Shown piece by piece: positions 8,461 through 16,444 of a stretch of DNA of 64,000 nucleotides. The notes beneath the pieces are model-generated. The model did not search any database. It worked only from the letters and a program-made list of their open reading frames with translations, and was not told where the DNA came from. The number at the start of each line of letters is the position of its first letter. Within the stretch, counting starts at the first letter, position 1. The position numbers were made by a program, and so were the translations under genes. The DNA comes from Deltaproteobacteria bacterium. GTDB lineage: Bacteria > Desulfobacterota > Desulfobacteria > Desulfobacterales > Desulfosarcinaceae. The DNA lies in assembly GCA_002747175.1 (NCBI GenBank), contig PDTK01000030.1, forward strand, positions 28,164 to 92,163, in the 5' to 3' direction.

Positions 8461-9593
8461 CAATTGAACGCCGCTTGAAGTGTATCGATGACGAGGTGCA
8501 CATCCGCATCGCGCATCGCCGGATAAACAGGCAAGGACAAAATGGTCTCGTATACGGATTCGGCAACCGGACACTGCCCTTTCACGGCCCCTGCCCGATG
8601 TTGATAAAACCGGTGAAGGTTCAAAGGGATATAATGAACATTGACGCCGATGCCTTTTTCCCGCATGACCCTGAATATCGCTTTGCGTTTGTCCGTCCGG
8701 CCAGCGTCTGAAATGCGCACCACATACAGGTGGTATACATGCCTCACGTTGTCATATACCCGCAACGGCGAGATGCCATCCATGGATTCAAAGGCCTGAT
8801 CGTATTGGGAGGCAATCCTTCGGCGCCGCTCTATCCAATGATCCGCCTTTTTCAATTGGCTCAGTCCCAAAGCGCACTGGAAATCCGTGATGCGGTAGTT
8901 GAAGCCCAGATCCACGACCTCATAGGACCAGGTTGCCTGTTCACGGCGCCGGTGAAGGTCTGAGTCGATGCCATGATTTCTGAAACGCCGCATGCGCTCG
9001 GCCACATGGGCATGCCGGGTAACGATGGCGCCCCCTTCGCCGGTGGTGATGTGTTTGACCGGATGAAAACTGTAAACCGCTGCATCCGCGATATCTGCTA
9101 CCGATCGGCCGTTCCAGGCCGCCCCCAGCGCATGGCAGGCGTCGCTGATCAGCGAAAGTCCATGTTCATCGGCAATCGCTTTCAGGGCCGGATAGTCGCA
9201 GGGTTGGCCCGCATAATCGACCGCTATGATGGCTTTGGTGCGGGAACCGATGTGTTTTCGCACGGCGTCGACATCCATAAGCAGGGTATCGGAATCGACA
9301 TCCACAATGACGGGCCTGGCCCCCATGGCGATGACGCAGTTGGCTGTTGCGGCAAAGGTGATGGCCGGAACGATCACTTCATCATCTGTGGTGATCCCCA
9401 TGGCGTAAGCCGCGCAATGCAGTGCCGCCGTTCCGCTGGATACGGCGACAGCATGGGGGGCGCCGGTGTAATCGGATAGCGCCCGTTCGAATTCACCGAT
9501 TATGGGTCCGGTGGTCAACCAATCGGATTGCAGGACACGCACAACCGCATCAATGTCCGATTGATCAACCTGGTGTCGGCCGTATGGTATCAA
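8460..9593 (-). CDS. pseC: UDP-4-amino-4,6-dideoxy-N-acetyl-altrosamine transaminase
   Basis: PseC moves an amino group from glutamate to C4 of the 4-keto sugar made by PseB, using PLP. The DegT/DnrJ/EryC1 fold is clear: SSGTAALHCAAYAMG, SDACHALGAAWNG and SFHPVKHITTGEGGA, where the Lys is the PLP-binding residue. I place the start at a TTG at 9593 that overlaps the pseB stop (TTGA), because it gives the family's usual N-terminus (IPYGRHQVDQSDIDAV) and a 377-residue protein. The ATG at 9647 would add 18 residues with no family counterpart and a 58-base overlap with pseB. Confidence 0.9.
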   Translation of the reverse strand: MIPYGRHQVDQSDIDAVVRVLQSDWLTTGPIIGEFERALSDYTGAPHAVAVSSGTAALHCAAYAMGITTDDEVIVPAITFAATANCVIAMGARPVIVDVDSDTLLMDVDAVRKHIGSRTKAIIAVDYAGQPCDYPALKAIADEHGLSLISDACHALGAAWNGRSVADIADAAVYSFHPVKHITTGEGGAIVTRHAHVAERMRRFRNHGIDSDLHRRREQATWSYEVVDLGFNYRITDFQCALGLSQLKKADHWIERRRRIASQYDQAFESMDGISPLRVYDNVRHVYHLYVVRISDAGRTDKRKAIFRVMREKGIGVNVHYIPLNLHRFYQHRAGAVKGQCPVAESVYETILSLPVYPAMRDADVHLVIDTLQAAFN

Positions 9594-10585
9594 GGGGCGT
9601 CCATCTCCTCGGCAATCATCAGCTTCAAGGCTTCTCCGGTGAGCCATTGGGCGTTTCGGTCACTGCTGTAGCGAAACTCGGAGTCGACCGGCCTGCCGTT
9701 TTCAACATGGTCCGAACGCCATTCTGAGCGAAAGGGCGGTGGGGTGATGATGTAATAGTTGTCGAATTCCAATGCCTGGCGGGAATCCTCCTCGGTCAGC
9801 AGCACTTCGTGCAGTTTTTCCCCCGGCCGGATGCCAATGATCTCATGCCGGCAGCCCGGGGCGACCACCTTGGCCAGATCTACAATCCGCATGCTCGGAA
9901 TCTTGGGGACAAAAATCTCACCACCCTGCATCGATTCGATGGACGAAAAGACCAATTCAACGGCCTGCTTGAGGGAAATCCAAAAGCGCGTCATGCGCAC
10001 ATCCGTTATAGGCACCACCCCCCCGGCCCTTTTTTCGATTAAAATTGGAACGATGCTGCCGCGGCTGCCGATAACATTGCCGTAGCGAACAACCGAAAAA
10101 CAGGTGTCTTTGGGTCCTGTATAAACGCCGGCGGATACGAACAATTTGTCGGCACACAGCTTTGTGGCCCCGTACAGGTTGGCTGGACTGACGGCCTTAT
10201 CGCTGCTCAGAGCGACAACCTTTTTCACCCCGCAATCAATGGCTGCATCAATGATGTTGGAGGCGCCCAAGATATTGGTTTTGATCACTTCCAGCGGGTT
10301 GTACTCGGCCGTCGGCACCTGTTTCAAAGCGGCGGCATGGATGACGATATCGACCCCCCGGAAGGCACGATAGAGACGTTCACGATCCCTGACGTCACCA
10401 ATGAAATAGCGCATCGGCCGACCGTACCCATCTGGAAAAACATTTCTCATCTGTAGTTGCTTGACTTCATCCCTGCTGAAGATGATGATCCGTCGCGGGC
10501 GATATTGATCCAAAACCATTTGGGCAAACTTGCGACCGAAGGATCCGGTTCCGCCGGTAATCAGAATGTTTGCATTGTTGAACAT
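9590..10585 (-). CDS. pseB: UDP-N-acetylglucosamine 4,6-dehydratase (inverting)
   Basis: First enzyme of the pseudaminic acid route: it dehydrates and C5-epimerises UDP-GlcNAc. The 331-residue SDR protein has the NADP-binding motif ITGGTGSFGRKF (9-20) and the PseB signature SSDKAVSPANLYGATKLCAD, containing the Asp/Lys/Tyr/Lys catalytic set. GCRHEIIGIRPGEKLHE is also typical. The ATG at 10585 has a GAGGCG Shine-Dalgarno; a longer frame to 10648 lacks one. It heads the minus-strand operon, so its promoter should lie in 10586-10900, a region with a C11 homopolymer. Confidence 0.93.
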   Translation of the reverse strand: MFNNANILITGGTGSFGRKFAQMVLDQYRPRRIIIFSRDEVKQLQMRNVFPDGYGRPMRYFIGDVRDRERLYRAFRGVDIVIHAAALKQVPTAEYNPLEVIKTNILGASNIIDAAIDCGVKKVVALSSDKAVSPANLYGATKLCADKLFVSAGVYTGPKDTCFSVVRYGNVIGSRGSIVPILIEKRAGGVVPITDVRMTRFWISLKQAVELVFSSIESMQGGEIFVPKIPSMRIVDLAKVVAPGCRHEIIGIRPGEKLHEVLLTEEDSRQALEFDNYYIITPPPFRSEWRSDHVENGRPVDSEFRYSSDRNAQWLTGEALKLMIAEEMDAP

Positions 10586-10680
10586 AATCGCCTCGCTTCC
10601 CACAGCTGAAAGCTCCGCCTGGCCAGTTACACACCAACGACCTGGCAACTGGCTGTTAATTGAAAATTTTAACGGCGCAT

Positions 10681-10691
10681 CCCCCCCCCCC
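10681..10691. repeat. C11 homopolymer upstream of pseB
   Basis: Eleven consecutive C residues followed by GGGG lie 96 bases upstream of the pseB start (read as G11 on the pse strand) and 8 bases before a small ORF on the plus strand. Tracts of this kind slip during replication and cause phase variation of glycan genes in some bacteria. Whether this one varies is unknown. Confidence 0.7.
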
Positions 10692-10698
10692 GGGGTGA

Positions 10699-10878
10699 AT
10701 GAAGATTGTGGACCACCGCATGATCAGGGTGGAGCGCGGATTGGAACGGCTTATCAAACCCCTAAAATACGTGCCGGAAGAACGTCGAGGGAGTAGAGGT
10801 TTTTCAGTTGCCGACTTATGGGTTGCTATTTATAAACAATCGCAAAATATATTACAACGATTTTATATCATTAGATAA
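10699..10878 (+). CDS. Possible small protein (59 aa), no recognised family
   Basis: The ATG at 10699 follows GGGGTGA and opens 59 codons ending TAA at 10878. The product is basic and probably helical: MKIVDHRMIRVERGLERL and later SVADLWVAIYKQSQ. It diverges from pseB. Base composition drops sharply at its 3' half (AATATATTACAAC), and the rest of the gap to 11024 is AT-rich with no further ORF. It may be a real small gene, a degraded 5' fragment, or chance. Confidence 0.3.
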   Translation: MKIVDHRMIRVERGLERLIKPLKYVPEERRGSRGFSVADLWVAIYKQSQNILQRFYIIR

Positions 10879-11024
10879 TTAATAATTTCAGGGTAGCCTC
10901 ATGATCAAAATTCTCACATCGATATAACCGCGCACCACCGATGCTTTCACCCGCTCAATTTTCCAATTCGATCCGTTGCATCGAAATTCCAGGGTTCAAT
11001 GTCAAGTACGCGCTCATAAAAAGT

Positions 11025-11447
11025 TCACGCGTCATCAGTCTTACCGATGGCAACACAGATATGTCCGGCCACCATCAATGCATCAATATCCTCGGGGTTG
11101 TCTTTGAGCACGGACAGATAAATCTGCATGGCATCGTCTAAACGGCCCTGCTCTACAAAATAAAAATCGGCAAGATTCTTTCTGAAATTGATATTGCCCG
11201 GTTCGAGTGAAACGGCCTTTTCATAGCACTCCAGACTGCGGTCTTTTTCTTCCTGGCGATAATACAGAACGCCCAGGTCATTGAAGGCCACCGCAACATC
11301 CGGTTTTCCTTTGACCAGTTGTTCCAGGCAGTCGATTGCGCCGGATACATTCCCTTCATCTAAAAGCCCCTGGACTTGTAGACATTTTTTTTCAACTTCA
11401 GGATCATCCAAGAAAGTGGTCTTGTCTCCGTCAAGTTGGCTGGGCAT
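11025..11447 (-). CDS. Small TPR-repeat protein
   Basis: The 140-residue protein consists mainly of three to four tetratricopeptide units, for example AVAFNDLGVLYYRQEEKDRSLECYEKAV and the next unit NINFRKNLADFYFVEQGRLDDA. TPR arrays bind other proteins. There is no signal peptide or membrane segment, so it is probably cytoplasmic. A GAGGTG sequence precedes the ATG. It lies between the pse operon and a larger TPR gene on the same strand; such proteins are common near surface-glycosylation loci, but no partner is shown here. Confidence 0.75.
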   Translation of the reverse strand: MPSQLDGDKTTFLDDPEVEKKCLQVQGLLDEGNVSGAIDCLEQLVKGKPDVAVAFNDLGVLYYRQEEKDRSLECYEKAVSLEPGNINFRKNLADFYFVEQGRLDDAMQIYLSVLKDNPEDIDALMVAGHICVAIGKTDDA

Positions 11448-11831
11448 CGGTTTTCACCTCGTTTTTCGTATGATTGAGGTTAATCCGCCACCGTCATCAC
11501 CTTGACACAAAATTGTCAGGGCGTTGACCGCAACGGGCTGATTGTATGCCTGATGAACGCGCTGCATGCATACCATCCGCCGTCATCAGCGGAGATGCCT
11601 TTCCATTTTTGATATATGGATGCGCGTTCAATGGAGTATTAAGCAAAAAACAGGCCAAAAAATTCACACTGCAAAAATAACATGCCTGACAACCTCTACT
11701 AAGGAGGCTAACGCTAATGGCTAAAAGCCAATTGATTTTCTTTTGGTGAAAATGTGGCCGCACTCAGTCCTGTCCGGGAAAAGCTTTTTAAATAACGATC
11801 AAGTGTGGGAAATGGAAGGGATATCGATAGG
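11448..11831. other. Intergenic region, no gene recognised
   Basis: This 384-bp stretch between two TPR genes has open frames on both strands, but their composition is biased (Cys- and Phe-rich) and start sites lack support. A purine-rich AAGGAGG at 11701-11707 precedes an ATG at 11717 whose frame closes after a few codons. No repeat family member is seen here. Confidence 0.5.
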
Positions 11832-13073
11832 TCAGGCCGTACCGGAAAACCCGCTGAATTCATCTGCATCTTCATCCATGGAAACACCGTATATATCTTC
11901 ACCGTCAAACTTGAAAACAATGTGGGACGGATCAATGGTTCCGTCCGCAGTTTCATTCTGCCGAATCGTCAAGCCAACGGTGGCGGTGTAGGTATCCTTG
12001 TCAAAAAGAACATAGTCGGGAAAAGGATTGAGTTCGATTTCCGTAGACGGTATGTCATCACCGAAATTGTAGGTATTGGCAAGATTGGCATCCCTGGCAC
12101 GAGATATGGACCAATTGAACCGGTTTTCAATGGAGCTGGGATCCATCTCTTTGGAAAAAAGAAACTGCATGCGCAGGCTTTTTTCAGCCCCGGCGTTTTC
12201 CAGGTAACTGTCAATGGCCGAGACATGATAATCTTTGGTCATACGATAGGGAAAGGAGCTGTTGGCAAGGGCGAAAACAATCCTCGGCGGTTCTTTTTCA
12301 TCAATATAATATTCCACGGTCCGGCCAAGGTTTTCATCCAGCTTGGATAACGCTTCCTGAACATCCCGGGCGTCTTCAATCTGCCCCATGTCCGCATAGG
12401 CATACCCCATCTCGGCCATGGCATCGTAAAATTCAGGATTGATATTCAGTGCTTCCTCAAAGTGTTCGATGGCTTTTTTATAATCCCCGGACTGAGCGTA
12501 CATTTTGCCCATGCCGTAGTCTCCGACATGACTGTCGGGCTCGACACGCTTCACTTCACGGAATTGGTGTTCCGCTTCCGTGTAGTTTTTCACCTTCAGC
12601 AACGATTCGCCGTATGAATATCGATTGGTCGCACTGGGATTGACCTGGACGGCCCCGAGGTATTGTTCGGTCGCTTCTTCGTAACGTCCTTCCGCAAAAA
12701 ATATTTGACCCAGTGATGTGCGCAGGTCGTCCCGATCCGGGTTGCGCTCGATGGCGGCTGTGTAGGCGTCGATTGCCTTGTCTGTTTTTTTCAACTTTAG
12801 ATAACTCTGGACCAGGTATTTGGTGGCATCGACGTTGTAGTCGGAATTGGGGGCGAGATTAACGGCGGCTGCGAAGTTTTTGGCCGCTTCGGTGTAATCC
12901 TTGTTCAGGTACTGATCGATGCCGGTCTGCAGGAACTGGTTGGACAGATCTTCCATTCCGCCCTGCTGCTCGCGCATCGCCTCGAAAACAGCCGTGGCAT
13001 CCTGTGTCTCAAAGATCCGGGGTTTTCTCACCTCGTAAAGTGAATTATTTAAAATGGTTGCTATGCCGCTCAT
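11832..13073 (-). CDS. TPR-repeat protein with C-terminal beta-rich domain
   Basis: This 413-residue protein starts at an ATG (13073) behind GGGAGACG. Residues 45-255 form a run of TPR units (AAKNFAAAVNLAPNSDYNVDA, TDKAIDAYTAAIERNPD, KKAIEHFEEALNINPEFYD). From about 270 the sequence changes to a beta-type region (RTVEYYIDEKEPPRIVFALA, MQFLFSKEMDPSSI, YTATVGLTIRQNE) resembling a bacterial Ig-like fold, and the C-terminus is acidic. No signal peptide is visible at this start. A longer frame to 13199 is only the reading-through of repeat B1. Its function is unknown; a scaffold or appendage accessory role is possible. Confidence 0.75.
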   Translation of the reverse strand: MSGIATILNNSLYEVRKPRIFETQDATAVFEAMREQQGGMEDLSNQFLQTGIDQYLNKDYTEAAKNFAAAVNLAPNSDYNVDATKYLVQSYLKLKKTDKAIDAYTAAIERNPDRDDLRTSLGQIFFAEGRYEEATEQYLGAVQVNPSATNRYSYGESLLKVKNYTEAEHQFREVKRVEPDSHVGDYGMGKMYAQSGDYKKAIEHFEEALNINPEFYDAMAEMGYAYADMGQIEDARDVQEALSKLDENLGRTVEYYIDEKEPPRIVFALANSSFPYRMTKDYHVSAIDSYLENAGAEKSLRMQFLFSKEMDPSSIENRFNWSISRARDANLANTYNFGDDIPSTEIELNPFPDYVLFDKDTYTATVGLTIRQNETADGTIDPSHIVFKFDGEDIYGVSMDEDADEFSGFSGTA

Positions 13074-13097
13074 GGATCGTCTCCCAGGATTGTTTTT

Positions 13098-13245
13098 GTA
13101 CCTGTTCACGGGGTAGAAGCAGCCAATACCTGTAAACCACAGCCGGTAAGCGTTTACAGAGCAAACGTAGATGCGCGGCTTCGGGCACGTATACTTCAAG
13201 TGGCCGGTAACAAAGCAGATACGGTGCCCTGTGAATGCTTACTTG
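13098..13245. repeat. Family B repeat, copy B1
   Basis: Starts GTACCTGTTCACGGGGTAG and contains GCGCGGCTTCGGGCACGT, ending CCCTGTGAATGCTTAC. It matches B2, B4 and B5 nearly base for base over long stretches and lacks about 15 bases in the middle. It sits directly upstream of the large TPR gene, in its 5' leader. Confidence 0.85.
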
Positions 13246-13520
13246 TTTTTTTATCGGCAGGTCATGCCCATAACTTTAGGCGCCATTTAGGATCGGGATG
13301 TGAAATTCCGCGATAGGCGAATCCCGCCGGGCTTAATGGTTTGGCGCTTTCGCTGGGGCGGGAATGGCGGCGGCGTCCGATTCAAACCCAGAATGTTTCT
13401 CGGCTTATGTAAGCGTGCATGATATTATTGGCCGGATTTACATGTAATAAAGGGAGAGACGCTACAACCGCTCACCAAAAAGCCATTGACTTTCATCTGT
13501 AATCTGCTAAAATAAATTTC

Positions 13521-13678
13521 ATAAGGTGCTAACAAGCTTAAAAGGGAATCCCGTGTAAATCGGGAACGGTCCCGCCGCTGTATTCGAGGACGAAATCCGC
13601 TTATGCCACTGTTTCGATAGTCATGAAACGGGAAGGTGCGGAGAGTAGGATGATCCGTAAGTCAGAAGACCTGCCTTA
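13521..13678 (+). promoter_or_regulatory. Cobalamin (B12) riboswitch
   Basis: The aptamer hallmarks are present in order: AAGGTGC (13523), AAAAGGGAATCCCGTG, GGGAACGGTCCCGCCGCTGTA (13562-13582 region), the B12-box part GCCACTG (13605-13611), GGGAAGG and the closing GTCAGAAGACCTGCC. It is on the strand of the downstream corrinoid-activator gene. Adenosyl- or methylcobalamin binding would normally reduce expression. An intrinsic terminator follows after 68 bases. Confidence 0.93.
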
Positions 13679-13745
13679 ACAAAATCGCCATGCTCACGGG
13701 TAATTGAGCAAGTGGCCACCATCTAGGGTCAAGACAGCTGGGTGC

Positions 13746-13783
13746 AGCCCTTCATGCGAGCAGAGGCATGAAGGGCTTTTTAT
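13746..13783 (+). terminator. Intrinsic terminator of the riboswitch leader
   Basis: A 12-bp perfect stem (AGCCCTTCATGC at 13746-13757 with GCATGAAGGGCT at 13766-13777) is followed by a T tract. The 8-base loop and the placement after the cobalamin aptamer fit a transcription-attenuation expression platform. The sequence just before the stem (GGGTGCAGCCC) could form a competing antiterminator. Confidence 0.85.
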
Positions 13784-14385
13784 ATGGTCCGTTCAAAAAC
13801 ATCGCCGTTTGACCAAGTGTAAGGAGAGCGATCATGGCAGCCCTCGGGAGCCAACAGAACATATCCTGGGAATTGCAATGTGAGCCCAATACATAAAACG
13901 GTCGAACGGCAGTGGTTTGAAACTGGCCAGCCGGTTAATGCAGCGCCCTGTAACAGAAAGCTGGGAGGATTTCGGGCAGGAAATCCTCCTTCGCTTTCGG
14001 TACGCATCTTTTTCCAAGATCGGCGGCTATCCTGTTTAAAATAAGCTGCCGAAAAAACCAAGCACTGGCCTCCCCCATTGCGTAAACCCCAGTGTTGCAA
14101 GAAAACGTGTCGGGTGCCCGTGACCCGCAAGGGCCGGAAGGGGCTCAAATGGCCTTAAAAGCACTTGGCGATTCTTTCCCCATTCTGATAAAACAGGTAA
14201 CCATGTGTGAATCAGCACGGCGATTGGACGATCTCGAACCGTAACTGGAGATGGTTGTCACCGGTCGCTGCGCCGCCGCGAATCTCGTCACGGAAATGAA
14301 GGCAGTCAAACACGACTGACGGGATGGGGTTCAGGTCAGACCGAAAATCGATATGTAAAAAACTTTTCCAGACAAGGTATTTCAC
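13784..14385 (+). other. Long leader between riboswitch and RACo gene, no confident gene
   Basis: About 600 bp lie between the attenuator and the RACo start. A 20-codon ORF (13833, MAALGSQQNISWELQ...) has a strong AAGGAG Shine-Dalgarno. A second short frame from 14249 (MVVTGRCAAANLVTEMKAVK...) has coding-like composition but stops after 22 codons. A perfect 10-bp hairpin (GGAGGATTTC at 13964-13973 with GAAATCCTCC at 13980-13989) lies between them. The region may be the remains of a lost gene originally controlled by the riboswitch; this is inference. Confidence 0.4.
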
Positions 14386-16323
14386 ATGACCACTCATACC
14401 ATCACATTTTTGCCCCACAACCGTGAAGTCAACGTCCAGGCCGGCGACAACCTGATCCGGGCCGCCATGGATGCCGGTGTACACATCAATGCCTCGTGCG
14501 GCGGTGAAGGGGTATGCGGAAAATGCCGGATCGTCGTGGAACAGGGCACCGTTGACGGCGGCCTGAGCGAGCAGATCAGTCCCGAGGACCGCGAAAAAGG
14601 CGTCCGACTGGCCTGCCGGGCCACCGTCACCGGCGCCGCCACCATCCGGGTGCCCGTGGAATCGGCCATCGACGCCAGCGTGCTCAACAAAAAACATGTC
14701 CCCCGGCGCACGGCCCGCATCGTACACCGGGATCTCAACGACCTCAAGGAAGAGGGGCTGTTCCTGCCGCCGGTGGAAAAGATTTACATCGAACTGCCCG
14801 AACCCGACAATCAGGACCATCTGCCCGACGTCACCCGCCTGGTCAGCCATCTCAAGCTCAACCATGACGAGCATCGCCTGACCGTCAGCCTGCCGGTCAT
14901 GCGCAAAATTCCCGATGTGCTGCGCGAAGACGGATTCAAGGTCACCGCCACCCTGACCCGACCGGTGATGGACGGCGGCAAGACCGAAATCGTCAACATT
15001 CAGCCCGGCGACACCACCGAGCGCATCTACGCCATTGCCATGGATATCGGCACCACCACCATTTACGGCCAGCTGATCGATCTGAAAAACGGTGAAGTAT
15101 TGGCCGAAAAGGGCGATTTCAACGGCCAGATCAGCTACGGTGAAGACGTCATCAGCCGCATCGTGCTGGCCGAAAAGGGTGACGGACTGGAAAGATTGCA
15201 CCAGGTTGTGGCCGCCACCATCAACACCATTGTGGAAAAGATCGTACGCCGCGCCAAGGTGGATCCCCAAGACATCGCCGCCATTACCCTGGCCGGCAAC
15301 ACCACCATGACCCAGCTTTTGCTCAAAATCAATCCGCGCTACATCCGCCGTGCACCCTATGTGCCGGCCTCCACCTTGTTCCCGCCCATCCGTGCCACGG
15401 ACCTGGGGCTGGACCTGGGCGATCACGTCAGGGCCCTGGTCTACCCGGCGGTATCCAGCTATGTGGGTGGCGATATCGTGGCCGGCGTAATGGGTTCGGG
15501 CATGTATCTGGACAACCGCCTGACTCTGTTCATGGACATCGGCACCAACGCCGAAATCGTCATCGGCAACCGCGACTGGCTGGCCTGCGCGGCTTGCAGC
15601 GCCGGGCCGGCTTTCGAAGGCGGGGGCATCAAATTCGGCATGCGGGCGGCCAGGGGAGCCATCGAGGATTTTTCTTTGGATCCGGCCACCTGGGAGCCGA
15701 TGCTCATGACCATCGGCAACGTGCGGCCCAAGGGCATCTGCGGATCGGGCCTGATCATCATGTGCGCGGTCATGTTCGAGATGGGGTTGATCAACAACCT
15801 GGGGAAATTCAACCGCGACCTGGACACGGACCGCATCCGTGAAGACGAAGGGGTCTACGAATACGTACTGGCCCGGGCCGACGAAACCCAGATCGACCGG
15901 GACATCACCCTGACCGAAATCGACATCGAGAACCTGATCCGCGCCAAAGGGGCCATCTACAGCGGCTGCATGACCCTGCTCACCGAGGTGGGCATGGGCA
16001 TGGACGACATCGAACACATCATCCTGGCTGGCGGATTCGGCAGTTTTGTAGACCTGGAAAAAGCCATGACCATCGGTCTGTTGCCGGAGATCGACCCGGA
16101 CAAGGTGACCTTTATCGGCAACAGTTCCCTGATGGGTGCCAAGATGAGCAGCCTGACCAATCGCATCCGCCGGGACGTGGTGGAGGTGACCCGCAACATG
16201 ACCAATTTCGAGTTGTCGGAAACCCCGTCCTACATGGACAACTATGTGGCGGCCCTGTTTCTGCCCCATACGGATATCAACCAGTTTCCGCGGCTTAAAC
16301 AGCGATTGGCGCAACGGCCATAG
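14386..16323 (+). CDS. RACo-type reductive activator of corrinoid proteins (ASKHA, 2Fe-2S)
   Basis: RACo proteins use ATP to return inactive Co(II) corrinoid proteins to Co(I), as needed in the Wood-Ljungdahl pathway and corrinoid methyltransferase systems. The 645-residue protein has an N-terminal ferredoxin domain with C38, C44, C47 and C77, a linker, and an ASKHA ATPase part with MDIGTTTIYGQL (219-230), a second phosphate motif FMDIGTNAEIV, CSAGPAFEGGGI and LAGGFGSF near the end. Length and order fit the AcsV/RACo family. It is preceded by a cobalamin riboswitch, directly linking corrinoid supply to corrinoid-enzyme repair. The partner corrinoid protein is not in this window. An antisense 706-codon frame is a composition artefact of this GC-rich gene. 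Confidence 0.92.
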   Translation: MTTHTITFLPHNREVNVQAGDNLIRAAMDAGVHINASCGGEGVCGKCRIVVEQGTVDGGLSEQISPEDREKGVRLACRATVTGAATIRVPVESAIDASVLNKKHVPRRTARIVHRDLNDLKEEGLFLPPVEKIYIELPEPDNQDHLPDVTRLVSHLKLNHDEHRLTVSLPVMRKIPDVLREDGFKVTATLTRPVMDGGKTEIVNIQPGDTTERIYAIAMDIGTTTIYGQLIDLKNGEVLAEKGDFNGQISYGEDVISRIVLAEKGDGLERLHQVVAATINTIVEKIVRRAKVDPQDIAAITLAGNTTMTQLLLKINPRYIRRAPYVPASTLFPPIRATDLGLDLGDHVRALVYPAVSSYVGGDIVAGVMGSGMYLDNRLTLFMDIGTNAEIVIGNRDWLACAACSAGPAFEGGGIKFGMRAARGAIEDFSLDPATWEPMLMTIGNVRPKGICGSGLIIMCAVMFEMGLINNLGKFNRDLDTDRIREDEGVYEYVLARADETQIDRDITLTEIDIENLIRAKGAIYSGCMTLLTEVGMGMDDIEHIILAGGFGSFVDLEKAMTIGLLPEIDPDKVTFIGNSSLMGAKMSSLTNRIRRDVVEVTRNMTNFELSETPSYMDNYVAALFLPHTDINQFPRLKQRLAQRP

Positions 16324-16349
16324 CACATACACCGCGGGGTGAGCATCCG

Positions 16350-16376
16350 GATAAGCGGCGCTTCGCGCCGCTTATC
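16350..16376. terminator. Hairpin between convergent RACo and BtuF-CbiZ genes
   Basis: A 12-bp perfect stem (GATAAGCGGCGC with GCGCCGCTTATC) with a 3-base TTC loop lies 27 bases after the RACo stop. The gene on the other strand ends at 16445. It has no clear T tract, but its position suits a bidirectional stop signal. Confidence 0.65.
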
Positions 16377-16444
16377 AACTCCATGACATCGATAATGACC
16401 ACCTCCGACCCGGCCACAAAACGCCGGGCTTCCCGGTAATGCTT

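Noticed and set aside
11497..11763. 88-codon minus-strand ORF in the TPR intergenic region
   Set aside because: Cys/Phe-rich, no ribosome site and no similarity to any pattern I know.
13074..13199. N-terminal extension of the TPR protein
   Set aside because: Also translated repeat B1; a better start with a Shine-Dalgarno lies at 13073.
14212..16332. 706-codon open frame antisense to RACo
   Set aside because: It mirrors the GC-rich RACo gene, has His/Gly/Val-rich low-information sequence and no family match, while the plus-strand gene has clear motifs.
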